From Pseudomonas rustica (GTDB lineage: Bacteria; Pseudomonadota; Gammaproteobacteria; Pseudomonadales; Pseudomonadaceae), in assembly GCF_018336155.1 (NCBI RefSeq), contig NZ_JAGYHF010000004.1:62001-126000 (forward strand): a stretch of 64,000 nt of DNA, given 5' to 3'. The position numbers and the translations under genes were made by a program. The notes below the pieces were generated by a model. It saw nothing but the letters and a program-made list of their open reading frames with translations, did no database searches and was not told where the DNA came from. Of this stretch, positions 1 to 7,985 are shown piece by piece. Every line of letters starts with the position of its first letter. The first letter of the stretch is position 1.

Positions 1-125
1 TCCAGCGTGACCATGTCGGCTTCGGTGATCAGATTGCTCGCCGACGTGACAATCGGCAGCCCGGCGGCCGCTGCCGCAATCGCAGCGGCCTGGGCTTTGA
101 CGAATTCGCGGCGCGACATGCTCAT
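1..125 (-). CDS. napA: NapA, periplasmic nitrate reductase catalytic subunit, N-terminal fragment
   Basis: Only the first ~41 codons lie in the window; the gene continues beyond base 1. The peptide begins [12 protein letters not shown] and runs into an Ala-rich hydrophobic stretch, a twin-arginine signal peptide as expected for a molybdopterin enzyme exported folded. I chose the ATG at 125 because it overlaps the napD stop as ATGA; a second ATG at 119 is also possible. NapD, the export chaperone for exactly this signal peptide, is encoded just upstream. NapA reduces nitrate to nitrite in the periplasm. The identity rests on the signal peptide plus the napE-napD context, not on catalytic residues, which lie outside the window. 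Confidence 0.85.
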   Translation of the reverse strand, partial: MSMSRREFVKAQAAAIAAAAAGLPIVTSASNLITEADMVTL

Positions 126-382
126 TGGGAGTCTCCTGCGGGTTCGAGGAGTTCGTGATAGATCAACGCGGCGTTGAGCACACCGGGCAAGTTATTGATC
201 TGTTCAATACGTTGCAGGATCTGGTTTTCGTGCGTGGCCTCAAGTACCACCACGAGTTTTCCGGCAGCACTTTCATGATGCAACTCCAGACCGTCCAACA
301 AACGCAAGTTGGCTTTAACCGCATCAAACAGTTCTGGCCGGGCAAGTACCACAAGGCTGGCGATATGCAGCGCTTCTTCCAT
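122..382 (-). CDS. napD: NapD, chaperone for NapA maturation
   Basis: An 86-residue cytoplasmic protein with the small ferredoxin-like NapD fold: a SLVVLARPE strand near the start, a central LVVVLEA strand and an I..LPGV..A.L.YHE ending. NapD binds the twin-arginine signal peptide of NapA and holds back export until the cofactor is inserted. Its stop codon overlaps the napA start by 4 nt (ATGA), which suggests translational coupling. The length is normal for the family. In this arrangement napF, often found between napE and napD, is absent. Confidence 0.93.
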   Translation of the reverse strand: MEEALHIASLVVLARPELFDAVKANLRLLDGLELHHESAAGKLVVVLEATHENQILQRIEQINNLPGVLNAALIYHELLEPAGDSQ

Positions 383-412
383 GTGCTGACTCCAACAGAG
401 TGCTGAGGACGA

Positions 413-589
413 TCAGTTAGGCGGCCCGGGCGGGCCATAGAACATTTGGAAAAACCAGATCATGAAACCGTAACCACCGACGATGGCGATGGAAAGCAAT
501 GGAAACAGGCACACGACCAGGAAAAGGAATAGACGCGTTTCCTTGCGGCGCTGAGTTTTTGGCTCATTTGGCTCGTTGAATGTTGGCAC
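413..589 (-). CDS. napE: NapE, small membrane protein of the nap operon
   Basis: A 58-residue protein starting at GTG 589, with a good GGAGG ribosome binding site about 8 nt upstream. It has a charged cytoplasmic N-terminus (about 20 residues, KTQRRKETR) and one long hydrophobic segment (FLFLVVCLFPLLSIAIVGGY), then ends in MFYGPPGPPN. This single-span layout and the position as first gene of a nap operon match NapE, whose function is not established. It lies 30 bp upstream of napD in the same orientation. A degenerate ATCAA half-site at 667-671 is the only Anr/FNR-like sequence in the leader, so regulation cannot be read from here. Confidence 0.85.
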   Translation of the reverse strand: MPTFNEPNEPKTQRRKETRLFLFLVVCLFPLLSIAIVGGYGFMIWFFQMFYGPPGPPN

Positions 590-835
590 TGTGATGCCTC
601 CGGCCTGATGGGGAATCAGACTAGAACAGTTGGCAAAAACACAACGGCGAGAGAGGGGTTTTAGCGATCAATGGCAACTTTATTAGTTGGGTTAGTGCGA
701 TTGGGTTTAGCCGGTGAAGTTGTTAAAGCTTTTAGAAACTAAACACCGCGCACCGCGTTTCATTCGCAACTAATATAATTTCTTATTAAAAGAAAATGAG
801 CTTCGCCCTACCCCAAATTCCGCGTACAACCCCAA

Positions 836-1290
836 CCCCTGTAGGAGCCGAGCTTGCTCGCGAAAGCGCCAGTACATTCACCATCCCCTCGCCTGACACA
901 CCGCCTTCGCGAGCAAGCCCGCTCCCACAGTAAATTTGTGGTGTGCCCCGAATTCCATGTACGACAGAAACCCCCCTGTGGGAGCGAGCTTGCTCGCGAA
1001 GACGGCGGCACATTCAACATCACCTAACCCGACCCACCGCTTTCGCGAGCAAGCTCGCTCCCACAGTAAATTTGTGGTGTACCCCGAATTCCATGTACGA
1101 CAGAAACCCCCTGTGGGAGCGAGTTTGCTCGCGAAGGCGGCGGCACATCCAACATCACCTAACCTGACCCACCGCTTTCGCGAGCAAGCCCGCTCCCACA
1201 GTAAATTTGTGGTGTGCCCCGAATTCCATGTACGACAGAAAACCCCTGTGGGAGCGAGCTTGCTCGCGAAGAAGCCAGCACATTCAACAC
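836..1290. repeat. tandem array of REPIN elements, ~135 bp period
   Basis: Four successive copies of the GTGGGAGCGAGCTTGCTCGCG REP motif start near 841, 979, 1113 and 1249. Each of the first three is followed about 65-90 bp later by the inverted REP. The spacer also repeats almost exactly (GTGGTGTGCCCCGAATTCC and CATGTACGACAGAAACC), so whole REPIN-plus-flank units have been tandemly duplicated. It fills most of the 806-bp gap between napE and the next gene; apparent ORFs here are only translations of the repeats. Nothing else is recognisable in 590-835. Confidence 0.9.
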
Positions 1291-1395
1291 CTAAATAACT
1301 GCCACACCCTGCCCAGTCGCAACAATGGAAAACCACCCCCACCCTGCTAACCTCACCCCAACCCCGCTCAGCATCCCCCACCACTGGATACCTCG

Positions 1396-1755
1396 ATGAA
1401 CTTCCGATGTCCTGACTGCAACCATCTCGTCAGCCACATCCCGCCCACCCACAAATGCCCCGATTGCGGCCACTTCTCCCACGACTGGCTCATTGATGAC
1501 TGGGAAAGCTTTGCCGCCATCAAACGCAGGCACATCCACTACAACCTCATCATCATGGGCCTCGTCCTGATCAACATCCTGGCCGCCATCCTTTACCAAT
1601 CAACCAACCCCTTCCAGTGGCTGATAAACCTGATCTTCCTCCCCGCCTTCATCAGCTGGATCCTCTGCCGCAAGCAGCTCAGCCAAAAAGCCCACTACAA
1701 AGGGCATAAAGGCAACATCGTGTTCCCATGGTTCGCAGGCTTCGGCGGGCTATAA
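1396..1755 (+). CDS. zinc-ribbon membrane protein, uncharacterised
   Basis: 119 residues. The N-terminus holds two CPDC motifs (residues 5-8 and 21-24) with the spacing of a zinc ribbon, followed by a charged linker (DDWESFAAIKRR) and two hydrophobic segments at roughly 50-67 and 75-90. It ends in a basic tail with KGHKGN. I do not recognise a named family. The likely picture is an inner membrane protein with a cytoplasmic metal-binding head. It sits alone between repeat-rich stretches, and no ribosome binding site of note is visible. Confidence 0.7.
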   Translation: MNFRCPDCNHLVSHIPPTHKCPDCGHFSHDWLIDDWESFAAIKRRHIHYNLIIMGLVLINILAAILYQSTNPFQWLINLIFLPAFISWILCRKQLSQKAHYKGHKGNIVFPWFAGFGGL

Positions 1756-1767
1756 CTAATCGCCAAC

Positions 1768-1937
1768 CCCTGTAGGAGTGAGCCTGCTCGCGATAGCGCT
1801 CATCCAGCCAACATCAACATTGAATGACCCACCGCCATCGCGAGCAGGCTCACTTCTACAGGGATTTTGCATGCTTACCCAGGCCCCAAACCCGCCGCCG
1901 ACACTGTGGGAGCGGGCTTGCCCGCGAAGACGTCAGC
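1768..1937. repeat. REPIN (1768-1862) plus a lone REP (1902-1937)
   Basis: The sequence CCTGTAGGAGTGAGCCTGC at 1770 is mirrored by CAGGCTCACTTCTACAGG near 1845-1862, with GCTCGCGATAGCG/CATCGCGAGC inner arms. A second, unpaired copy of the GTGGGAGCGGGCTTGCCCGC type follows at about 1904. These are the common Pseudomonas REP families and carry no gene. Confidence 0.85.
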
Positions 1938-1976
1938 CCATCCAACCTAAACCCAACAGCCATAAGTCCCGCTCAA

Positions 1977-2345
1977 CTATTCCCCAACAACCTCAACATA
2001 ATTCGACTCCCCACCCCCACTCGCCCCCGACAGCCAGCCCCATACAAAACTCAACGTCGTCCGCCCCGCCTCATCAACCCCCACCGTCCCCCGCGACCAA
2101 CCGGAAAGCATCTCGCCCTCCGTCGTCAAACAATGGAAAAGCAGCTCAACCGAATCGACCCCGGTCACCCGGCCAACCTGATGCCCGAAGCGAATCCGAC
2201 CGCCCTCATAAGTACTCAAAATGCCCGAGCGCTCAACACGGTAATGAAACACCGTGTCAGCCCCCGACAACCCTTGCGCATTGTTCGCTACGGCAAATCG
2301 ACGCTCGTGCAAACGCTCGGTGATTTGTGAAAAAGCAGATTCCAT
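1977..2345 (-). CDS. conserved small protein of the so-called n-acetylglutamate synthase-like family
   Basis: 122 residues from ATG 2345 (MESAFSQITERLHERRF). The run GADTVFHYRVE, then G.IRFGHQVGRV and the ending W.WLSG...GESNYVE, matches a family of ~110-residue bacterial proteins often labelled n-acetylglutamate synthase without enzymatic support. I give no function. Possible start codons further upstream (to 2444) would add a basic, low-quality N-terminus, so the internal ATG is preferred; its ribosome binding site (AGGA, ~13 nt) is weak. The stop lies 40 bp from a REP element, and the next gene runs in the opposite direction. Confidence 0.7.
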   Translation of the reverse strand: MESAFSQITERLHERRFAVANNAQGLSGADTVFHYRVERSGILSTYEGGRIRFGHQVGRVTGVDSVELLFHCLTTEGEMLSGWSRGTVGVDEAGRTTLSFVWGWLSGASGGGESNYVEVVGE

Positions 2346-2580
2346 AAAGGCTGCGTCCTTGTGTTCAGAGTTTCCGTTCCGATTGCCGATCATCCTAACC
2401 CAACGTCCGACCATCATTGGGAGGTGCCCGCCACGCAAGCGCAAAAACTACAACATCGAAGGCAATCGCCTACAGCCACCTCGGATCTCACCGACTTGTT
2501 TGTCCTCAGGTCAAACCCTATCGTCGAGCGCTTGCCGCAACCCAAGCAACTCGCTTTAACCCCATCAAGAACGGATTCAT

Positions 2581-4242
2581 ATGAACTGGGTCAGCCATTA
2601 CCTGAAAAGTTTCAAAATAATCTCGAACAACTATCGATGGTTTACCGCCAGCTTCATCGCGGTATCCACACTGTTCATACTCTGCAGTGCCCTTAATTCC
2701 TTGCTTCCAGTACTACTGAGAAATGCCGCGAACACCTTTGACGGCGCTCCGAACGCAAGCACCCAATTCCTCTTATTCGCAGGTTGCTACGCCTTACTCT
2801 GGACAGTCTCACAAGTGCTTTCCAGCGTCCGCGGCGTCTTTTCGGCGTGGATACTCGCCAAGTGCGACGCGACTCTTTACGAAACCATCCTCACCCGAAT
2901 TTTTCAGTACGCTCACAGCAAACAGCGAACGCTCGACCCTGGCTATGTAGCGGCTGACATCAATCGATCGGCCAGCAGTTTCAGCCTGGTCACCGTGGGC
3001 GTTTTCTGGACAATCGTTCCTATCGCGGTTGAAATCATCGTCGCCATCAGCGTGCTTTACGCCATTATGGGTGCGGCTTACGCGATGCTGTTTCTCGTCG
3101 CCTGCGTCGCACTGACATCCCTGGCCATTTACGTCGCCAAGTCCAGTTCAAGCATTCATCGCGCCTTGTTTGAAGCCGACAACAACCTTTCAAGCTATAC
3201 CGTCGAACGGCTTGGCAGGGTTTACGACATCAAGATCAACAACAGCCTGCCCAAGGAACTCGCCCTTGGCCGAACCTTCTTCGACAACTACGTCAAAACC
3301 ATCAGAGACGCCAACCTTCGCATGGGCATTCGGATTGCCTGCCAAGGCTTGGCCATTGGCGTCGTACTGACATTTTTCATACTGTTATCCGGCCTGTACT
3401 ACCGCACGAATTTTACGGCTGGCGATTTCATCATGATCGTTGGATACATCACCCTGTTCACCCTGCAACTCCATCTATTGGCGGGCACACTGTTCAACCT
3501 TCAAGCCCACCTCATATCGTTGAACGACGGCATCAAATACATCGAAGAAGACATTAAAGAGCAGTACCACCCGAAGCATCACGCAGACGTCGAAGGCTTT
3601 ACGCTCACAGGCGTAACACTGGCAAAGGACAACAGAACCATCCTGAACAACATCAACGGTCAGTTGATGTCTGGCGTAAATATCATTTCAGGAAAATCCG
3701 GCGCGGGAAAAACAACGCTGATAAACATTCTTTTGGGTCTCGAAGAATCCCATACAGGAACGGCCCTCTACAGAGGACACCGGATCAGTGAGGCACTCAC
3801 CGAACACATACTGTCAGAGGTTTCCGTCGCGCCGCAAAAACCGGTTCTGGTGTCCGGTACGCTCGAAGATAACCTGCTGTATGGCGCTGGTGATGTATGC
3901 CAAAACAGGCTGAAGGAAATTGTCGAACTGCTCGGATTCACACGGCAAGGCACTGACGCTGACGCTTTGCTGGCAACAGTAATAGACGTCGCCGGCAGCG
4001 GATTGAGTGGTGGTGAGAAACAGCGAATCGCCATCGGCCGGGCGATATTAAGAGACAAGCCCACGCTGATACTGGATGAACCCACTGCCGCGCTTGATGA
4101 ACGAACCGCGCACAAAATCGTTGAATGGCTCGCCCTGCACACACGCAACTTGATCATCGTCACCCATGACGAAAAGCTGAAAAAGAAGTACGGCATAAAA
4201 ATAGAATTGAATGAGACCACCGCTGACTCTATTCAGGTGTGA
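2581..4242 (+). CDS. ABC exporter, fused membrane and ATPase domains
   Basis: 553 residues in the half-exporter layout. An N-terminal membrane domain of about six helices spans residues 20-320. The ATPase domain has Walker A GKSGAGKTT (~370), a Q-loop region, signature LSGGEKQR (~474), Walker B LILDEPTA (~496) and the H-loop THDE (~527). Such proteins work as dimers and export peptides, lipids or drugs; this one resembles the short exporters linked to cyclic peptide or siderophore efflux, but no biosynthetic gene is adjacent, so the substrate is unknown. Codon use is visibly more A/T-rich than in neighbouring core genes, which hints at acquisition. The ribosome binding site is weak. Confidence 0.85.
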   Translation: MNWVSHYLKSFKIISNNYRWFTASFIAVSTLFILCSALNSLLPVLLRNAANTFDGAPNASTQFLLFAGCYALLWTVSQVLSSVRGVFSAWILAKCDATLYETILTRIFQYAHSKQRTLDPGYVAADINRSASSFSLVTVGVFWTIVPIAVEIIVAISVLYAIMGAAYAMLFLVACVALTSLAIYVAKSSSSIHRALFEADNNLSSYTVERLGRVYDIKINNSLPKELALGRTFFDNYVKTIRDANLRMGIRIACQGLAIGVVLTFFILLSGLYYRTNFTAGDFIMIVGYITLFTLQLHLLAGTLFNLQAHLISLNDGIKYIEEDIKEQYHPKHHADVEGFTLTGVTLAKDNRTILNNINGQLMSGVNIISGKSGAGKTTLINILLGLEESHTGTALYRGHRISEALTEHILSEVSVAPQKPVLVSGTLEDNLLYGAGDVCQNRLKEIVELLGFTRQGTDADALLATVIDVAGSGLSGGEKQRIAIGRAILRDKPTLILDEPTAALDERTAHKIVEWLALHTRNLIIVTHDEKLKKKYGIKIELNETTADSIQV

Positions 4243-4372
4243 CCCCGCGGAGTTCAAAAATCATGATCGCCGGGTGCCAAGGCAACTTGCCCAAACGCTT
4301 TTCCACGCTAAGTTTAAGGTCAGTGACAACAACGACCCCGCCCTCGTCCAGTACGAATCCACGGGAGGCTTG

Positions 4373-4933
4373 ATGAACAACTTCCCGATCGTCGCCACCG
4401 TTCTCTCGATGATCCTCGGGCTCTCCGTCACTCGCCTACTGCTCGGCGCGTTAACCGTATTCCGCATCCGCCGCGTGGCCGCGCCAGACTGGGTGCCGCT
4501 GGTCTGGGCAGTGATGCTATTCACCACACAGCTGGAATTCTGGTGGGCCGTCAACGCACTGTCGACGGTCAAACAGACCTTCTCGTTTCTCGAATTTCTA
4601 TTGCTGGTGATGCTGACACTGTCGCTGTTTGTCACGGCCGCGTTATTGCTGCCGAGCCGTAGCAAAGATGAGCAGAACGGCCTGCGCGTCTACTTCGAAC
4701 AGGATGGGCGATACGCATTGCTGTCGCTGTCCACGTACTTGTGCCTGGGGATGGTCGTCAACGTCATGTTGTTCGACGCCTCGCCTTTAGCACTGTGGGG
4801 CCTGCTGGACGTGATCATGATTGTGCTGCCAATCTGCGCGTTCTTCGCGCGATCGCGTAAAGGCTATACGACCATCGCCCTGATCTACGTGCCTCTGAGC
4901 GTGATCGACTTCATCATTTCGCTGGCGACCTGA
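4373..4933 (+). CDS. integral membrane protein, unknown function
   Basis: 186 residues, mostly hydrophobic, with about five to six membrane segments: 5-25, 42-60, 70-92, 115-135, 140-158 and 165-185. A conserved-looking WWAVNAL follows the second segment. I chose ATG 4373 (MNNFPIVATV) because GGGAGG lies 6 nt upstream; the longer frame from 4211 overlaps the preceding gene and has a non-membrane extension. It follows the ABC exporter by 130 bp in the same direction, so co-transcription is possible but unproven. I recognise no named family. Confidence 0.75.
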   Translation: MNNFPIVATVLSMILGLSVTRLLLGALTVFRIRRVAAPDWVPLVWAVMLFTTQLEFWWAVNALSTVKQTFSFLEFLLLVMLTLSLFVTAALLLPSRSKDEQNGLRVYFEQDGRYALLSLSTYLCLGMVVNVMLFDASPLALWGLLDVIMIVLPICAFFARSRKGYTTIALIYVPLSVIDFIISLAT

Positions 4934-4983
4934 AGCCCCAGGACGCATCTAAAATCCACTAACCTCCAGCGGATGAAGCCATA

Positions 4984-5030
4984 GGTGGCGAGGGAGTTTG
5001 CTCCCGCTGGACTGCGCAGCAGGCCCCGCT
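4984..5030. repeat. half of a GTGGCGAGGGAGTTTGCTCCC-type palindromic repeat
   Basis: GGCGAGGGAGTTTGCTCCC at 4987 followed by GCTGGACTGCGCAGCAGGCC is one arm of the family seen complete at 14846-14940. The mirror arm is missing here. Confidence 0.6.
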
Positions 5031-5092
5031 TTGAAAAGCAAAACCCACCCCATGCCCCGCCGAAAGCAAGCCCCTCCCCACAAATGACTGCC

Positions 5093-5458
5093 CTAAGCCG
5101 AAGCCTTCAGCTCGACATTATCCAGCGCTTTATTCACCGCCAACTCCCCCAACATCACAACCTGCGCAATCCCCAACAACGTATTGCGATTCGGCCCCTC
5201 CAGCATCCCGGCAAAATCCCCAAGCATCACCGTCGCCGAGGCCAAAGACTCACACGCATTGACCAGCAACGTCTCAGTATCGGATTGCGGATTAACCATG
5301 AACAAAGTGCTGGGGCTATACGGCGTGGCCATGATCTTCTCAGGCGCAAGATAATGATCGAGCGCCCGCTCCGCCGCATCGTGAAGCTTCCTCGAATCGA
5401 ACGATTCATAAGGCGACGCCGGATCCGTCACCGGCGCCTTCGGTGGTGTAGTGCTCAT
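5093..5458 (-). CDS. DUF6124 family protein
   Basis: 121 residues from ATG 5458; a TTG one codon upstream is less likely, and GGAG lies about 9 nt upstream of the ATG. The family pattern is clear: an N-terminal Pro/Asp-rich stretch, then KLHDAAERALDHYL, a middle SDTETLLVNACESLASA and the ending VVMLGELAVNKALDN. It is soluble and probably helical. DUF6124 proteins are common in Pseudomonas, and their role is not known. A second copy lies 150 bp upstream in the same orientation, across a large palindrome, so the two look like a duplicated pair. Confidence 0.85.
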   Translation of the reverse strand: MSTTPPKAPVTDPASPYESFDSRKLHDAAERALDHYLAPEKIMATPYSPSTLFMVNPQSDTETLLVNACESLASATVMLGDFAGMLEGPNRNTLLGIAQVVMLGELAVNKALDNVELKASA

Positions 5459-5493
5459 CAACTAAAACTCCAATCAGCAAACATCAAATAAAC

Positions 5494-5589
5494 CCCTGTA
5501 GGAGCTGCCGAAGGCTGCGATCTTTTGATCTTCTTCTTACAACCACACGCAAAATCAAAAGATCGCAGCCTGCGGCAGCTCCTACAGGG
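5494..5589. repeat. 96-bp palindrome, GTAGGAGCTGCCG...GATCTTTTGAT family
   Basis: Arms CCTGTAGGAGCTGCCG... (5495-5529) and ...CGGCAGCTCCTACAGG (5553-5588) are near-perfect inverted copies around a ~24-nt loop. The same family recurs at 30694, 32643 and 59428. In RNA it would form a long hairpin between the two DUF6124 genes and could separate their transcripts. Confidence 0.85.
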
Positions 5590-5606
5590 CGATCGCGGCG
5601 GAATCG

Positions 5607-5972
5607 CTAGTGCGGCAAGCGCCGGCCATCCAGGACTCGATTGACCATGAGTTCACTCAGCATGATCACCTGATGCAGCATCAACAGCGCCCGGCGCTGT
5701 GAGTTGTCGACGCCATTGCCGATATCACGCGCCATGTCACTCGCGGCGGCTAATGATTCACAGGCTTCGACGAGCAGGGTTTCTTCGTCCACGGCGGGAT
5801 CGACCAGGAAGATCTGGCTGGTTTTGCGGGAAGGGATTGAGAGTTTCAGTGCGTCGGGGTTGAGGTAGAAATTGATGGCGCGTTCGGTCGCCTCTTTTAT
5901 CTTTTGAGGCTCGAGTGACGGGTCGTACGGGATCGGATCGGCGTCCGGTGGGTTTGGCGTGACTTTGAACAT
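5607..5972 (-). CDS. DUF6124 family protein, second copy
   Basis: 121 residues from ATG 5972 (MFKVTPNPPDADP), supported by AGGAG 9 nt upstream; the frame extends further but without sense. The body has the family signature: KEATERAINFYLNP, DEETLLVEACESLAAASDMARDI and VIMLSELMVNRVLDG. It aligns along its whole length with the neighbour at 5093-5458. What sets it apart is its leader: more than 160 bases of interleaved inverted repeats lie directly upstream (6012-6170), so its expression may be under RNA-level control. Confidence 0.87.
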   Translation of the reverse strand: MFKVTPNPPDADPIPYDPSLEPQKIKEATERAINFYLNPDALKLSIPSRKTSQIFLVDPAVDEETLLVEACESLAAASDMARDIGNGVDNSQRRALLMLHQVIMLSELMVNRVLDGRRLPH

Positions 5973-6011
5973 AGATGAAGCTCCTAACACATTTAAAGGA
6001 GGCTTCACCCT

Positions 6012-6170
6012 TTCGCTACCAAACGAAGGGTGGCGGCCATGCAGAGGTTGGTAGACCGGGTGTTAGGATCCGGCGCGCCCTAGGACGCCCTATACATGGC
6101 CACCATAATCGAGCGAGAAATCTCGACGACAGCGGGATGTACAACTAACACCGGGCTACCAAACCCGATC
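6012..6170 (-). ncRNA. C4-like structured leader / antisense RNA candidate
   Basis: Read on the minus strand the order is A (6165-6145, GGTTTGGTAGCCCGGTGTTAG), B (6105-6095, TGGTGGCCATG), A' (6066-6046, CTAACACCCGGTCTACCAACC), B' (6041-6031, CATGGCCGCCA) and a hairpin (6027-6011) whose loop again shows TTTGGTAG. A pairs with A' and B with B', in interleaved order, as in the C4 antisense RNAs of P1/P4-type phages, where the upstream RNA pairs with targets just before the regulated gene. The B' and hairpin parts end about 40 nt upstream of the DUF6124 start. Family assignment is from memory of the motif and needs a covariance search. Confidence 0.6.
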
Positions 6171-6178
6171 ACTGATTT

Positions 6179-6349
6179 TCAGTGACAGGGAGACGATATA
6201 GCCCGCTGCATAGTCGCGTATGCCAGCGGATTCTGAGGTGCGCGTAGGCAACGGCGCAAGGCGTCGTAGCCTTTATGGGGTAACGGTTTGTGTAATTTAA
6301 ACGTGCATGCAGGGTTATGTTTAAGCGAGAAAATACCAACGTTCTCCAC
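6179..6349 (-). CDS. possible 56-residue leader ORF upstream of the C4-like RNA
   Basis: An open frame from GTG 6349 to TGA 6179-6181 encodes a basic, Cys-containing peptide with KGYDALRRCLRAPQNPLAYA in its second half and SSPCH at the end. Its stop codon sits inside a perfect small hairpin (CACTGA/TCAGTG, 6170-6184), directly before the C4-like element. AGCAGG lies immediately before the GTG, too close to be ideal. The peptide has the composition of real protein but I do not recognise it. It may be a leader peptide or a remnant of the small gene that precedes C4 elements. Confidence 0.35.
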   Translation of the reverse strand: MENVGIFSLKHNPACTFKLHKPLPHKGYDALRRCLRAPQNPLAYATMQRAISSPCH

Positions 6350-6515
6350 CCTGCTTTTTAGATGCTGTCGCGTCTATAAAGAGACAAATAAAGCTCAGCG
6401 GCAACTCAAGAAAATGGACTCGGATTTTTAGGACGTTTCCTACATTCAATCTAAGCGCACACCGATAAAGTCGAGTCGCCACCAGCTATCTGCTGGATTT
6501 ACTCAAGGACGACTC

Positions 6516-7985
6516 ATGATTTCTTCAGCTCGACTGGGCGACAAGCACGTCTGCCCAATGCCCGGTCATGGCACCACCTCAATCGCTTCTGCATCTGATG
6601 ACACAAATATCAATTTTATGGGCGCCGCCCGTGTGGGTGATACCTGTGGCTGTGGTGCTGTCATCACTACGGGGTTTCCTTCCATCCAAGTAAATGGCCG
6701 CCCCATGGCACATTTGGGCAGCCCGAGCAGCCATGGCGGCACCATCATCACTGGCTCAGGTGATGTTGGCGGTGGCTTTGTTATGGGGAACTCTGGCGAC
6801 GCAACAATCATCGACTTTATGGCGCTCGGCGCGATCCGACCAAACGGCACCATTGACGAAGAAGCAATGTCGACATTGCTTGCCGATCCGAAACTCAAGG
6901 AGAAAGCCATCGCTGCAAATGCTTTAGTAATTCCTGCAACGGAGCATGACGGTTCTGCTGACACCACCGACGCCATTAGCCCAAAAGGTGCGGAACCTGG
7001 CTTCTATATCGTGCAGGAGCCAATGTCTCGATCCGCACTGGAAGCCGAGCTTTTTGAAAAGCGCGACGAGGACGTTCTAGAGAAATTCCGAAGACTCAAC
7101 CCTCATCTGACTGCATACGCCAAACCCGGTCAGCTCATAGTGTTGAGTGATCCGAAAAATCAGCAATGCACCCGAGAAGAAGCATTGCTTACCGAAGCTG
7201 CCGAAAAAGTGAACGCAGCCCTTAAACCAATGAGCGATGAAGAGGCTGGATTCATGGCTCGTCACCGCGATGTTATTGAATCAGTCCTTTCCCAAGGATC
7301 GACTTCAATCGGTATCGGAGAAGCGATCTTCGCCAAAAATCTTGACGATCTAAAAAACTCATTGAAGGACATTGAGATACTGCACCAACGCAGTTTTCAA
7401 CGTGATGGTCACCTACAATCTCCAGAGTTTTTCGCCGAACGCAAAAGACTGTTCGCACAACTTGATAGCCGACTCACTTTTCTGACTAAGAAAGGCGTTG
7501 GCTTCCCTGATCACCCCAAATTGAAGGCGGCACTTGGAATCTCCAACCGAAGCCTCGTCCATCACTGGAATCTGGCGGGCGCCCCAGGGCAAATTCCGGG
7601 GTATGCGACGCACTCAGACGGTGTGGCTAAAGCAGCTAAATTCGTTAAATACGGAGGCTGGATCGGAACAGCCATCGGCGGAGGTACTTCGTACTTGAAG
7701 GTGCAAGACGTTTGCACCGCAGGAAATACCGAAGCCTGCGCACGCATTAAATACACCGAGAGTGGCAGCTTTATCGGTGGAGTGGCCGGTGGCGCAGCGG
7801 CCGGTGCCGCGTTGACCGGTACGGCTGTGAGCGCAATCTGCGTTGGTTTAGGAGTACCGACCGGTGGAGTGGGTACGTTACTCTGTGGCATCGTTGTGGT
7901 TGGTGTCGGTTCTTATGCTGGTGGCGCTCTCGCAGGGGCCGGTGGTGAAGCTTTGGGTGAAGTCGTGTACGAGACCGTTAAATGA
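6516..7985 (+). CDS. PAAR-LysM type VI secretion effector, probably membrane-active
   Basis: 489 residues. Residues 1-90 form a PAAR domain (SSARLGDKHVCPMPGHG..., GAARVGDTCGCGA, PSIQVNGRPMAHLGSPSSHGG), the spike tip that sits on VgrG. Residues ~165-212 read as a LysM-like module (GFYIVQE ... LNPHLTAYAKPGQLIVL). Residues ~225-380 are helical. The last ~110 residues are Gly/Ala-rich with GGWIGTAIGGG, GGVAGGAAAGAALTGTA and GVGTLLCGIVVVGVGSYAGGALAGAGG, membrane-inserting glycine-zipper-like segments. The next gene overlaps by 4 nt and encodes an inner membrane protein, the usual arrangement for a pore-forming effector and its immunity protein. No T6SS structural or vgrG gene is present in the window. 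Toxic activity is inferred. Confidence 0.8.
   Translation: MISSARLGDKHVCPMPGHGTTSIASASDDTNINFMGAARVGDTCGCGAVITTGFPSIQVNGRPMAHLGSPSSHGGTIITGSGDVGGGFVMGNSGDATIIDFMALGAIRPNGTIDEEAMSTLLADPKLKEKAIAANALVIPATEHDGSADTTDAISPKGAEPGFYIVQEPMSRSALEAELFEKRDEDVLEKFRRLNPHLTAYAKPGQLIVLSDPKNQQCTREEALLTEAAEKVNAALKPMSDEEAGFMARHRDVIESVLSQGSTSIGIGEAIFAKNLDDLKNSLKDIEILHQRSFQRDGHLQSPEFFAERKRLFAQLDSRLTFLTKKGVGFPDHPKLKAALGISNRSLVHHWNLAGAPGQIPGYATHSDGVAKAAKFVKYGGWIGTAIGGGTSYLKVQDVCTAGNTEACARIKYTESGSFIGGVAGGAAAGAALTGTAVSAICVGLGVPTGGVGTLLCGIVVVGVGSYAGGALAGAGGEALGEVVYETVK

Noticed and set aside
661..675. Anr/FNR site upstream of napE
   Set aside because: Only one half-site (ATCAA at 667-671) is good; the other half reads GTTTT, too weak to report as an operator.
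836..1290. Possible CRISPR array
   Set aside because: The repeats are palindromic REP motifs in alternating orientation, and the spacers are also repeated, unlike unique CRISPR spacers.
936..1298. Open frames of 70-170 codons across the REPIN array and after metH (peptides with GASLLAKA or ASKLAP)
   Set aside because: They are translations of REP elements in different frames, recur at each REPIN and have no ribosome binding sites.
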